From Stomorhina lunata (lineage: Eukaryota > Arthropoda > Insecta > Diptera > Rhiniidae), in assembly GCA_933228675.1 (NCBI GenBank), contig OW121744.1:93084885-93148884 (forward strand): a stretch of DNA of 64,000 nt, read 5' to 3'. The notes under the pieces were generated by a model. It was not told the origin of the DNA. It saw nothing but the letters and a program-made list of their open reading frames with translations, and ran no database searches. This document shows positions 11,270 to 22,850 of this stretch, in pieces. The position numbers and the translations under genes were made by a program. Numbering within the stretch: the stretch's first letter is position 1; each line of letters opens with the position of its first letter.

Positions 11270-13650
11270 ACATTTTTTATAATGACAAATTCAAAAGCTT
11301 TACGAAACAGAAAGTAAAAAAGTATTTTATGAAGTCTTTAAATATAAAGTTTAAGACTTAACAATGTTTAAGACAGCTTTAAGTTACATTTAGAGAACTA
11401 TCTCAAAGGTCACAATGTGGTTCCTTGGAACCATGTTTAAAGAAGGTATATTGACTTAAAACTGACAAAGTCTAACGGATCACGGGAGATTAGTATATTT
11501 TGTGATGGTCAAAGCGGCCAATAACTCTCCAGATTCCGTTCTCTTTATCTGATCTGTCTAAAAATAGGGATACTCCTCCTGACGATGATGGCCTAACTAA
11601 CCATTGAAACGCTTCGAGAAATAGGTTGTCCACACAAACATATTTTGCGAATAATTTTTCTTTGAATAAATATTTAACTTGATAAATCTTTCTTATTAAA
11701 AAAAATATGTTTAACCCTTAAGAGAATGGGGACTTAAATGACCCAAAACTCTTACGGTACTGAAAGACTTATTGACGGGAAAATATAATATGGATTAATC
11801 ATTATTTTCTTATAACATAAAAATTCTGTATCTGATAGTCAATTTGTGATAATTGATTCGAAACGATGATATTTTAAAATATTTCCGATAAAAGTTCTCA
11901 GTTTTTAAAAGTAATTAGATTTTAAGGAATTTTTATATATAAGACTCACTGATTTTGTAAAAGCTTAACAAAAAAAAAATACCTCTATAAAAATGAACTT
12001 TGTATAATTAAAGGAGTATTAACGAATAAGGCTTAAAATTGTTTATATTTAACTTATAAAAGCTATTTTAAATTTTAAGAAATTAAAGAAAACAAGTTAT
12101 TAACAGATTTGTCTTTAACTTGTGAAAGCTCTTTTAATTTAAATTAGCTAAAAGCATTTAGTAACACGAAAAACGTTGTTTGTTTTGGAAGCTCTTAGGT
12201 TAAGTTAAGTTTAAATTCAATCACTTTAAAATGTGTAAACTTAAAGAATTTACATTTTGTTTTTAACCCCTGAAAGCTTTATGAGATTTTATAAAAATAA
12301 TGTGTTTTCTTAACGTAAAAAAGTTAAAGCTTTTAATTTTAAGTACTTTATACTTTAAACTAAAAGCTTTATCAATTTATAAATTTAAAATTGAATTTTT
12401 ATTTCTTAAAGCTCTATCTTTATTAGAACTTAACAATTAAAAGCTCTAGATTTGATGTTTTAAGATAAACATTATTTATAAGAAAGCTTTTAAGGGTTAA
12501 AAACAAAGTTTAACAGTTTTAGGGGGTTTTGAATTAAATTTCGCCTTATTACAAGGCTTTTAAAGTAGAAATAGAAGCTTTTAATTAAGCGAAATTTAAT
12601 TCAAAACCCCATAAAACTATTAAACTTTGTTTTTACCCATAAAAGCTTTTTTATTAATAATGTTTTTCTTAAAACGACCAAGTTAAAGCTTTTAATTGTT
12701 AAGTTGTAATAAAGTTAGAGCTTTAAGAAATAAAAATTGAATTTTAAACCTATAAACTGACAAAGCTTTAAGTTTCAAGTATAAAGTAGCGTCTAATTTT
12801 CTTAAATGATAAAAGTTTTTATATAAATTCAAATTTTTTTCATATGAATTTAAAGCTCTTGCTTTTTTAATGAGTAACGTGAGGTTTAAATGCTTTTACT
12901 AAAATTAAATAAAGTTTATCTATTGTTTCCTTTAAAGCTTTAGTAAACTTACTTTTGAAAGCTTTTCAATTATAAATAATGCTTTTGCTTAATTTAATAA
13001 ATTTCATCAAATTTGTAGCATTTTAAGTTTCATCGTTTTTGCCTTTAAATTTTAGAAAAATTTATATGAAAGCTTTTTATTTAAATGTGTATAAGAAAAA
13101 TTTAAAACTTTCAAACTTAATATAAATTAAAGCTTTAAGTTGAAGGAACAAAATTAAATTTAATGGCATTCAAATAAAACTGAAAAGTTTTTTTTTAAAG
13201 CTTTCTGCTTAAAGTTTAACTTGAGCGAAAAGTAATTTTACAACGTCTTTAACTTGAAGCTTTAGAAAAGTTTAAAAGTTTTTCGTTTAATATAGAATGA
13301 AATTTATTTAAAATTGTAAAAGATTTTTAATAAATTGTTATGTAGATTTCAGACATTTTGTATTTTAAAAAGCTTCTTCAAAAGCTTTTGTATTTTTTCT
13401 AAATCTCTGTAAAGCTTTTTTTATCATATAAATAAAATGGAATTTTAACTGCATTTAAAAGTTTTTAAGAAGATTTTTGATTTTTTCGTTGACTTTTACA
13501 AAAGCTTTTATTTATTTCTTTAAAAGCTTATAATGAAGTTTATGCATGGTTTATATTTTTCTTTAAAGTTTTTACATATTGGAGTAGACTATAGACTACA
13601 TTTGAGTTAGAATTGTTAGGAAAATTTTTAAAGCTTTTTATTTTCTAGTT
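11270..13650. repeat. AAAGCTTT-rich block of scattered palindromes
   Basis: The palindrome AAAGCTTT and variants (AAAGCTCT, AAGCTTTTA) occur every 30-60 bp over more than 2 kb, often inside TTAAAGCTTTTAA. This is far denser than in the other unique spacers here. It surrounds the foldback at 12343-12790 and looks like a decayed relative of it rather than a clean tandem array. Part of 11400-11640 is less AT-rich and does not follow the pattern. Confidence 0.6.
12343..12790. repeat. Long imperfect inverted repeat (foldback), arms ~207 bp
   Basis: The left arm (about 12343-12549) and right arm (about 12583-12790) are reverse complements with scattered mismatches. Matching landmarks are GTACTTTATACTT / AAGTATAAAGTAGC, AATTGAATTTTTATTTCTTA / TAAGAAATAAAAATTGAATT, AAACAAAGTTTAA / TTAAACTTTGTTT and GGGGTTTTGAATTAAATTTC / GAAATTTAATTCAAAACCCC. 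The loop is about 33 bp. A third, direct-orientation copy of part of the arm appears just to the left (about 12255-12345). It resembles a foldback or MITE remnant; I found no target duplication. Confidence 0.85.
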
Positions 13651-13983
13651 CATTTTACTCAAATATTCATTTCTATTAGAATTTTTGTTATTTTGTAATT
13701 GATTTTTCAGTGATAACAATATTTTTCAACAAAGTTTCATTGTTAACAAGTTAGACAATAAGTTTTTCTAAACAAAGTAATTAGATTTAATAAACAATCA
13801 ATTTTAAAAAAAATTCGTTTACAAAACTAAAAGTTCAATGTTTAAGTCTAATCGGAAAAGTTTCAACAAAATTTAAATTTCAAATGAAGAATAAAATATT
13901 TTTACATTTCAATTATTTTCATAGATAAAGTATTTAAAAAGTTTTCAAAATATTGACGAAAATATAAATCTAATTTCACTTAC
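13651..13983. other. Unique intron DNA next to the CIDE-N exon
   Basis: AT-rich sequence with no repeat, ending at the GTAAGT donor of the exon at 13984. Confidence 0.5.
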
Positions 13984-14199
13984 ATCAATCCAATGTTCCC
14001 CCGGAAACACTGCTATCAATTCAGTGTTTGCATCCAGGGTACGAAAATATTCCTCATCATCGATTTCCGTACCATCCGAATCCAAATGTATTGTGGGTAT
14101 TTCATCGATCTTTTCAAATTTTTCCGCCACTTTAGAGCGTATCTCTTCCAGTGAAGCAGCCACAACAGCCTTTTTTATATTGCGCGTTATATCCTTGAC
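13984..14199 (-). CDS. Drep2: DREP-family protein, CIDE-N domain exon
   Basis: Minus-strand exon of 72 codons, phase 0 at both ends. It begins VKDITRNIKKAVVAASLEEI, continues RSKVAEKFEKIDEIPTIHLD, and carries the family hallmark DSDGTEIDDEEYF followed by LIAVFPGEHWID. This is a nearly complete CIDE-N domain, the ~80 residue ubiquitin-like fold of DFF40, DFF45 and CIDE proteins that assembles head to tail through a basic face (R/K near residues 6-10) and an acidic face (DGTEIDDEE). The donor GTAAGT follows directly. The acceptor is most likely CGTCAAG at 14200, preceded by a pyrimidine-rich tract. A second AG two codons further in (exon from 14193) would also be in frame. The first few residues and the start codon must come from an exon to the right that I could not locate. 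The choice of Drep2 over Drep1, Drep3 or Drep4 is moderate. Confidence 0.82.
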
Positions 14200-15237
14200 C
14201 TTGACGAGCAAAATAAAGAAAAGATAAAGAAAAAGAATGGAAATGTTATTAAAAATAAAGAAAATTGTCTAAATAAATATAATAATAGAATATTTGAAAA
14301 AGAAATCTATTTATTATTTTCTTTTGCCCCTAAAAATATACTCAAGAAAAAAAAAAAGAAAATAGAAATGCTATTATAAATATAACAAAAAGCTTTGAAG
14401 GAGATAAAGAAAAAAGTGGTCATGATAACATGTAACTAAATGTCTGCTGCTGCTGTGTATGCAAAAGCTCAAGACCAAAAGGGGAATTGCATAAAAAGAA
14501 TAGTTTGATATAAGTGGCATAGAAACATTTTGGTTGAAATCTTTTGAATCTATTGAGACTCCATTTTACAATTTTACACAAAGAAAGAAAAGACTTTTGT
14601 TGTTAATATATATTGCAAGAAACTACATCAACGTGCGCGAAATGCTCCAACATAGGCCTAGGTTTTACTATTAAAAGTAAAGCAAGGTTTTCGAAAATAT
14701 TTTGGTTTTTTAGAAAAATTGATCTTTGAACTTAAATAAAAAAATGTATAATCTACACTAATTTAAAGGTCATATCTTTGACTTTAAAATGAGATATAAA
14801 CCATATTTCTATCTGATACATTTCATAAGTTATAAGCAAAATTATGTAACTACTTTTGTAATTTTTTTCAATATTCGAATTTCCATTATGAACAAATTGT
14901 CTAAAATTTAACCAGCCTGTGTACGAAATCCCCCCCAATGTAAGAAAACAAGGTTCAATTACCTTTTTTGAGCATTTTACTCTTCAAGCTTATACATTTA
15001 TGAGAACAATAGGTCGCTCTTAACCAAGTAAGATCTCTTTTCGCTTTCAAGGGCTTCTACATATTATAAGAACTAAGTTTATAATATCTAAATACTTAAA
15101 ATAACAACGACGTCATATACAAAAAGTGCAAAAAACTACAAATAAAAATAGTCAAATATTCATATAATCGGCAATGAAGGAGCCTAAGATACCCTTTTCC
15201 TAAAACAAAAAAAAATTCTATACAAAAATTATTATTT
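14200..15237. other. Upstream intron DNA, no further exon seen
   Basis: Unique AT-rich sequence. The polypyrimidine tract of the CIDE-N exon acceptor is at about 14203-14230. A 61-codon ORF at 14753-14938 has no domain and is not taken as a gene. Confidence 0.55.
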
Positions 15238-16025
15238 TTTTTTTCTATAGAAAAATTAAGTTTTTCTATAGAAAAATTAAGTTTTTCTATAGAAAAATTA
15301 AGTTTTTCTATAGAAAAATTAAGTTTTTCTATAGAAAAATTAAGTTTTTCTATAGAAAAATTAAGTTTTTCTATAGAAAAATTAAGTTTTTCTATAGAAA
15401 AATTAAGTTTCTCTACAGAAAAATTAAGTTTTTCTATAGAAAAATTAAGTTTTTCTATAGAAAAATTAAGTTTTTCTATAGAAAAATTAAGTTTTTCTAT
15501 AGAAAAATTAAGTTTTTCTATAGAAAAATTAAGTTTTTCTATAGAAAAATTAAGTTTTTCTATAGAAAAATTAAGTTTTTCTATAGAAAAATTAAGTTTT
15601 TCTATAGAAAAATTAAGTTTTTCTATAGAAAAATTAAGTTTTTCTATAGAAAAATTAAGTTTTTCTATAGAAAAATTAAGTTTTTCTATAGAAAAATTAA
15701 GTTTTTCTATAGAAAAATTAAGTTTTTCTATAGAAAAATTAAGTTTTTCTATAGAAAAATTAAGTTTTTCTATAGAAAAATTAAGTTTTTCTATAGAAAA
15801 ATTAAGTTTTTCTATAGAAAAATTAAGTTTTTCTATAGAAAAATTAAGTTTTTCTATAGAAAAATTAAGTTTTTCTATAGAAAAATTAAGTTTTTCTATA
15901 GAAAAATTAAGTTTTTCTATAGAAAAATTAAGTTTTTCTATAGAAAAATTAAGTTTTTCTATAGAAAAATTAAGTTTTTCTATAGAAAAATTAAGTTTTT
16001 CTATAGAAAAATTAAGTTTTTCTAT
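15238..16025 (+). repeat. 21 bp tandem array centred on TTTTTCTATAGAAAAA (family C)
   Basis: About 37 near-identical 21 bp units made of TTTTTCTATAGAAAAA plus TTAAG. One unit differs (CTCTACAG near 15410). Because 21 is a multiple of 3, the minus strand is open throughout and reads as a LNFSIEK heptapeptide repeat; this is a by-product, not evidence of a protein. The palindromic core is the one shared with the 31 bp arrays E-J. Confidence 0.95.
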
Positions 16026-16970
16026 TTCCTTGGAAAATGTAGAGTACAAAAAAAACCATTGTCTATTTTTAGGAATTTCATTTTTTGTTACAAGAATCAT
16101 GACGATATAAAAAGCATCTTAAGATGAAAACGAGCTGGTGACTGATACATGCAGTTTTTTCTCGAAATTTTGTTTTGATTTCAATATTTAGAAGAAAGAG
16201 ATAGTTAAATGTTAAATGACAAAAACTTATACAAAAATTACCAAACAAAAGAATTTTTGAATGAAAAAATAATAGATACAAAAAATAATAAAGAAATAAA
16301 AATAGAAATAACTAAAGGAATAAATATTTAATATGAACTTTTTAGAAGGAAACAAACAAATAAGGAAATTTATGGATTTAAAATGTTATCAAGAAAATAT
16401 TTTTGAAAATATTTAAAGCAAAAAAAATTTTCTTTTATTTATATCTTTTTACAAAATATTTAAAATGTAAATAAAAAAATTTAAACACGTGCCTTCACTT
16501 ATGTCGATTTTTTATAGATATTAATTTTCTGCCGGATTTTTTTCTCGCATATTTTTCACATATAAAATTTTTTTTTCCCATTATTGTTGCGGTCTTGCAT
16601 TTGCATATTAAATTGCAAATGGCACCAAAAAAAAAAAAGAATTTCGCATATTTACACAAAAATTCATGTGAATTGAATTGTATTTAATCGGCTGGAGTTA
16701 TGGCATTTAAAACGCATAATTTGCATTTATTTTAGAGTATGATTACGAATATGTGAGAAAAATTTAATGTATATAAAACATGTACGCGGGTGTATTTTGT
16801 GCAATATAATTTATGCAAAATAAATACAATACTCTCTTATTATTAGTCAATCATTTTGAAATATTGAAACTTTTCAGATAATTTCAAAATGAAAACTTAA
16901 TAGTGAGCTTTTCTCCAGAAAAAGTGAGGTAAAGTGAGTTTTTCCATCGAAAAAGTGAACGAAAATTTTT
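16026..16970. other. Unique AT-rich spacer
   Basis: No tandem repeat and no convincing ORF. A 67-codon minus-strand ORF (16078-16281) overlaps the end of the C-array frame and has no domain. Confidence 0.5.
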
Positions 16971-17760
16971 CAAAAAATTCGCATTTTTATAGGAAATTTT
17001 TTAAAAATTTCCTATTTTTATAGGAAATTTTTCAAAAATTTCCTATTCTTATAGGAAATATTTCACCAATTTCCTATTTTTACAGGAAATTTTTCAACAA
17101 TTTCCTATTTTTATAGGAAATTTTACAAAAATTTCCTATTTTGATAGGAAATTTTCATAAATTTCTAATTTTTAAAGAAAATTTTATATAAAATTTTTCA
17201 AAAATTTCTTATTTTCAAAAAAATTTTTTCAAACATTTCTTATTTTTATAGAAATTTCTAAAAACTTTATTATTTTTTTAGGAAAATTAAAAAAAAAAAA
17301 AACTTATTTTATTAGAAAATTAAAAAAACAAATGTTTTATTTTTATGGAAAAGTTTTCAAAAATGTCTTATTTTTATAGGAAATTTTTCAAAAATTTCTT
17401 ATTTTTATTGGAAATTTTTTAAATTTTTTTATAGGAAATTTCTAAAAACTTTCTTATTTTTTAGGAAATGTTTAAAAAAATTTTCTCATTTTTATAGGAA
17501 ATTTTCCAAAAATTTCTTATTTTTTAGGAAATTTTTCAAAAATTTCTTATTTTTATAGGAAATTTTTTAAAAGTTTCTTAGTTTTATAGGAAAGTTTTAA
17601 TCTTTTTTTTTATTTTTATAGGAATTTTTTAAAAATTTCTTATTTCTTATTTTTATAGAAACATTTTCACAAATTTCTTATTTTTATAGGAAATTTTTCA
17701 AAAATTTCTTATTTTTATAGGAAATTTTCCAAAAACTTGTTATTTCTACAGGAAATTTTT
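16971..17760 (-). repeat. Diverged 31 bp family B array, reverse orientation (copy 4)
   Basis: About 25 units reading AAATTTCCTATTTTTATAGGAAATTTTTC, the reverse complement of copies 1-3. The early units are good matches; later ones are degenerate (TTTCTTATTTTTATAGG). It runs directly into the D satellite at about 17763 with no spacer. Confidence 0.9.
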
Positions 17761-17762
17761 CA

Positions 17763-20700
17763 ATGTCTATGTCTTAGTCTATGTCTTAGTCTATGTCTTA
17801 GTCTATGTCTTAGTCTATGTCTTAGTCTATGTCTTAGTCTATGTCTTAGTCTATGTCTTAGTGTATGTCTTAGTCTATGTCTTAGTCTATGTCTTAGTCT
17901 ATGTCTTAGTCTATGTCTTAGTCTATGTCTTAGTCTATGTCTTAGTCTATGTCTTAGTCTATGTCTTAGTCTATGTCTTAGTCTATGTCTTAGTCTATGT
18001 CTTAGTCTATGTCTTAGTCTATGTCTTAGTCTATGTCTTAGTCTATGTCTTAGTCTATGTCTTAGTCTATGTCTTAGTCTATGTCTTAGTCTATGTCTTA
18101 GTCTATGTCTTAGTCAATGTCTTAGTCTATGTCTTAGTCTATGTCTTAGTCTATGTCTTAGTCTATGTCTTAGTCTATGTCTTAGTCTATGTCTTAGTCT
18201 ATGCCTTAGTCTATGTCTTAGTCTATGTCTTAGTCTATGTCTTAGTCTATGTCTTAGTCTATGTCTTAGTCTATGTCTTAGTCTATGTCTTAGTCTATGT
18301 CTTAGTCTATGTCTTAGTCTATGTCTTAGTCTATGTCTTAGTCTATGTCTTAGTCTATGTCTTAGTCTATGTCTTAGTCTATGTCTTAGTCTATGTCTTA
18401 GTCTATGTCTTAGTCTATGTCTTAGTCTATGTCTTAGTCTATGTCTTAGTCTATGTCTTAGTCTATGTCTTAGTCTATGTCTTAGTCTATGTCTTAGTCT
18501 ATGTCTTAGTCTATGTCTTAGTCTATGTCTTAGTCTATGTCTTAGTCTATGTCTTAGTCTATGTCTTAGTCTATGTCTTAGTCTATGTCTTAGTCTATGT
18601 CTTAGTCTATGTCTTAGTCTATGTCTTAGTCTATGTCTTAGTCTATGTCTTAGTCTATGTCTTAGTCTATGTCTTAGTCAATGTCTTAGTCTATGTCTTA
18701 GTCTATGTCTTAGTCTATGTCTTAGTCTATGTCTTAGTCTATGTCTTAGTCTATGTCTTAGTCTATGCCTTAGTCTATGTCTTAGTCTATGTCTTAGTCT
18801 ATGTCTTAGTCTATGTCTTAGTCTATGTCTTAGTCTATGTCTTAGTCTATGTCTTAGTCTATGTCTTAGTCTATGTCTTAGTCTATGTCTTAGTCTATGT
18901 CTTAGTCTATGTCTTAGTCTATGTCTTAGTCTATGTCTTAGTCTATGTCTTAGTCTATGTCTTAGTCTATGTCTTAGTCTATGTCTTAGTCTATGTCTTA
19001 GTCTATGTCTTAGTCTATGTCTTAGTCTATGTCTTAGTCTATGTCTTAGTCTATGTCTTAGTCTATGTCTTAGTCTATGTCTTAGTCTATGTCTTAGTCT
19101 ATGTCTTAGTCTATGTCTTAGTCTATGTCTTAGTCTATGTCTTAGTCTATGTCTTAGTCTATGTCTTAGTCTATGTCTTAGTCTATGTCTTAGTCTATGT
19201 CTTAGTCTATGTCTTAGTCTATGTCTTAGTCTATGTCTTAGTCTATGTCTTAGTCTATGTCTTAGTCTATGCCTTAGTCTATGTCTTAGTCTATGTCTTA
19301 GTCTATGTCTTAGTCTATGTCTTAGTCTATGTCTTAGTCTATGTCTTAGTCTATGTCTTAGTCTATGTCTTAGTCTATGTCTTAGTCTATGTCTTAGTCT
19401 ATGTCTTAGTCTATGTCTTAGTCTATGTCTTAGTCTATGTCTTAGTCTATGTCTTAGTCTATGTCTTAGTCTATGTCTTAGTCTATGTCTTAGTCTATGT
19501 CTTAGTCTATGTCTTAGTCTATGTCTTAGTCTATGTCTTAGTCTATGTCTTAGTCTATGTCTTAGTCTATGTCTTAGTCTATGTCTTAGTCTATGTCTTA
19601 GTCTATGTCTTAGTCTATGTCTTAGTCTATGTCTTAGTCTATGTCTTAGTCTATGTCTTAGTCTATGTCTTAGTCTATGTCTTAGTCTATGTCTTAGTCT
19701 ATGTCTTAGTCTATGTCTTAGTCTATGTCTTAGTCTATGTCTTAGTCTATGTCTTAGTCTATGTCTTAGTCTATGTCTTAGTCTATGTCTTAGTCTATGT
19801 CTTAGTCTATGTCTTAGTCTATGTCTTAGTCAATGTCTTAGTCTATGTCTTAGTCTATGTCTTAGTCTATGTCTTAGTCTATGTCTTAGTCTATGTCTTA
19901 GTCTATGTCTTAGTCTATGTCTTAGTCTATGTCTTAGTCTATGTCTTAGTCTATGTCTTAGTCTATGTCTTAGTCTATGTCTTAGTCTATGTCTTAGTCT
20001 ATGTCTTAGTCTATGTCTTAGTCTATGTCTTAGTCTATGTCTTAGTCTATGTCTTAGTCTATGTCTTAGTCTATGTCTTAGTCTATGTCTTAGTCTATGT
20101 CTTAGTCTATGTCTTAGTCTATGTCTTAGTCTATGTCTTAGTCTATGTCTTAGTCTATGTCTTAGTCTATGTCTTAGTGTATGTCTTAGTCTATGTCTTA
20201 GTCTATGTCTTAGTCTATGTCTTAGTCTATGTCTTAGTCTATGTCTTAGTCTATGTCTTAGTCTATGTCTTAGTCTATGTCTTAGTCAATGTCTTAGTCT
20301 ATGTCTTAGTCTATGTCTTAGTCTATGTCTTAGTCTATGTCTTAGTCTATGTCTTAGTCTATGTCTTAGTCTATGCCTTAGTCTATGTCTTAGTCTATGT
20401 CTTAGTCTATGTCTTAGTCTATGTCTTAGTCTATGTCTTAGTCTATGTCTTAGTCTATGTCTTAGTCTATGTCTTAGTCTATGTCTTAGTCTATGTCTTA
20501 GTCTATGTCTTAGTCTATGTCTTAGTCTATGTCTTAGTCTATGTCTTAGTCTATGTCTTAGTCTATGTCTTAGTCTATGTCTTAGTCTATGTCTTAGTCT
20601 ATGTCTTAGTCTATGTCTTAGTCTATGTCTTAGTCTATGTCTTAGTCTATGTCTTAGTCTATGTCTTAGTCTATGTCTTAGTCTATGTCTTAGTCTATGT

Positions 20701-22850
20701 CTTAGTCTATGTCTTAGTCTATGTCTTAGTCTATGTCTTAGTCTATGTCTTAGTCTATGTCTTAGTCTATGTCTTAGTCTATGTCTTAGTCTATGTCTTA
20801 GTCTATGTCTTAGTCTATGCCTTAGTCTATGTCTTAGTCTATGTCTTAGTCTATGTCTTAGTCTATGTCTTAGTCTATGTCTTAGTCTATGTCTTAGTCT
20901 ATGTCTTAGTCTATGTCTTAGTCTATGTCTTAGTCTATGTCTTAGTCTATGTCTTAGTCTATGTCTTAGTCTATGTCTTAGTCTATGTCTTAGTCTATGT
21001 CTTAGTCTATGTCTTAGTCTATGTCTTAGTCTATGTCTTAGTCTATGTCTTAGTCTATGTCTTAGTCTATGTCTTAGTCTATGTCTTAGTCTATGTCTTA
21101 GTCTATGTCTTAGTCTATGTCTTAGTCTATGTCTTAGTCTATGTCTTAGTCTATGTCTTAGTCTATGTCTTAGTCTATGTCTTAGTCTATGTCTTAGTCT
21201 ATGTCTTAGTCTATGTCTTAGTCTATGTCTTAGTCTATGTCTTAGTCTATGTCTTAGTCTATGTCTTAGTCTATGTCTTAGTCTATGTCTTAGTCTATGT
21301 CTTAGTCTATGTCTTAGTCTATGTCTTAGTCTATGTCTTAGTCTATGTCTTAGTCTATGTCTTAGTCTATGTCTTAGTCTATGTCTTAGTCTATGTCTTA
21401 GTCTATGTCTTAGTCTATGTCTTAGTCTATGTCTTAGTCTATGTCTTAGTCTATGTCTTAGTCTATGTCTTAGTCTATGTCTTAGTCTATGTCTTAGTCT
21501 ATGTCTTAGTCTATGTCTTAGTCTATATCTTAGTCTATGTCTTAGTCTATGTCTTAATCTATGTCTTAGTCTATGTCTTAGTCTATGTCTTAGTCTATGT
21601 CTTAGTCTATGTCTTAGTCTATGTCTTAGTCTATGTCTTAGTCTATGTCTTAGTCTATGTCTTAGTCCATGTCTTAGTCTATGTCTTAGTCTATGTCTTA
21701 GTCTATGTCTTATTCTATGTCTCAGTCTATGTCTTAGTCTATGTCTTAGTCTATGTCTTAGTCTATGTCTTAGTCTATGTTTTAATCTATGTCTTATTCC
21801 ATGTCTTATTCTATGTCTTAGTCTATGTCTTAGTCTATGTCTTAGTCTATGTCTTAGTCTATGTCTTAGTCTATGTCTTAGTCTATGTCTTAGTCTATGT
21901 CTTAGTCTATGTCTTAGTCTATGTTTTAATCTATGTCTTATTCTATGTCTTATTCTATGTCTTAGTCTATGTCTTAGTCTATGTCTTAGTCTATGTCTTA
22001 GTCTATGTCTTAGTCTATGTCTTAGTCTATGTCTTAGTCTATGTCTTAGTCTATGTCTTAGTCTATGTCTTAGTCTATGTCTTAGTCTATGTCTTAGTCT
22101 ATGTCTTAGGCTACGTCTTATGTCTTTGTCTACGTCTTATGTCTTAGTCTATGTCTTAGTCTATGTCTTATTCCATGTCTTAGTCTATGTCTTAGTCTAT
22201 GTCTTAGTCCATGTCTTAGTCTATGTCTTAATCTATGTCTTAGTCTATGTCTTAGTCTATGTCTTAGTCTATGTCTTAGTCTATGTCTTAGTCTATGTCT
22301 TAGTCTATGTCTTAGTCTATGTCTTAGTCTATGTCTTAGTCTATGTCTTAGTCTATGTCTTAGTCTATGTCTTAGTCTATGTCTTAGTCTATGTCTTAGT
22401 CTATGTCTTAGTCTATGTCTTAGGCTACGTCTTATGTCTTAGTCTACGTCTTATGTCTTAGTCTAAGTCTTAGTCTATGTCTTATTCCATGTCTTAGTCT
22501 ATGTCTTATTCCATGTCTTAGTCTATGTCTTAGTCCATGTCTTAGTCTATGTCTTAGTCTATGTCTCAGTCTATGTCTTGGTCTATATCTTAGTCTATGT
22601 CTTAGTCTATATCTAAGTCTATACTTTAGTCTATGTATTAGTCTATTGGTTAGTCTATGTCTATATCCTAGTCTATATATTAGTCTCTGTCTGAGTTTAA
22701 GTCTTAGGCTTAGTATATGTCCTAGTCTGTATCTTAGGCAATATCTTAGTCTATGTTCTACTTTACATAGGTATCAGTATATGGGACAGATAGCGTTGTT
22801 GTCTATTTTATAGCTTAAATCCTAATCTAGGTCTTAGTTAAGTCTTATTC
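17763..22850 (+). repeat. 12 bp satellite TCTATGTCTTAG, ~5 kb (family D, array 1)
   Basis: About 400 dodecamers, almost perfect from 17763 to 21500, then progressively mutated to about 22850. Rare marker variants show internal block duplication: GTCAATG is followed 86 bp later by ATGCCT three times (18115/18201, 18679/18765, 20287/20373), and marker spacings are multiples of 12. Near the right edge, a module with TAGGCTACGTCTTATG repeats at 22107 and 22421, and one with TTTTAATCTATG repeats near 21780 and 21924. Two plus-strand frames lack stops (LCLS and YVLV repeats), producing spurious ORFs of over 1400 codons. Confidence 0.97.

Larger units (their letters stand above)
2683..13983 (-). other. 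11.3 kb intron of the DREP gene, filled with satellite arrays
   Basis: The donor is GAT|GTAAGT at 13984/13983 and the acceptor is TTTCTAG at 2683, both on the minus strand and both phase 0. The intron contains three 31 bp-family B arrays (about 5.3 kb in all), a 117 bp tandem duplication, an AAAGCTTT-rich block with a foldback, and a candidate nested gene at 7402-7740. The part next to the acceptor (2683-3092) is unique AT-rich DNA with a poly-T run at about 2743-2762. Confidence 0.75.

Noticed and set aside
15200..16075. Inverted TTCCTAAAA flanking array C as transposon ends
   Set aside because: Only 9 AT-rich bases match and they are not equidistant from the array; expected by chance here.
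15096..16100. 334-codon ORF with about 37 LNFSIEK heptads
   Set aside because: A 21 bp unit is a multiple of three. The core is a palindrome shared with noncoding 31 bp arrays, and the flanks show no gene structure.
17737..22461. Plus-strand open frames of 1574 and 1428 codons (LCLS and YVLV repeats)
   Set aside because: A 12 bp unit keeps its frame and two of the three plus frames lack stops. No promoter, no non-repeat domain, and variants are not biased to synonymous sites.
17763..22850. Telomeric repeat
   Set aside because: The unit TCTATGTCTTAG is not TTAGG-type, arrays are internal and in both orientations, and flies lack telomerase repeats.
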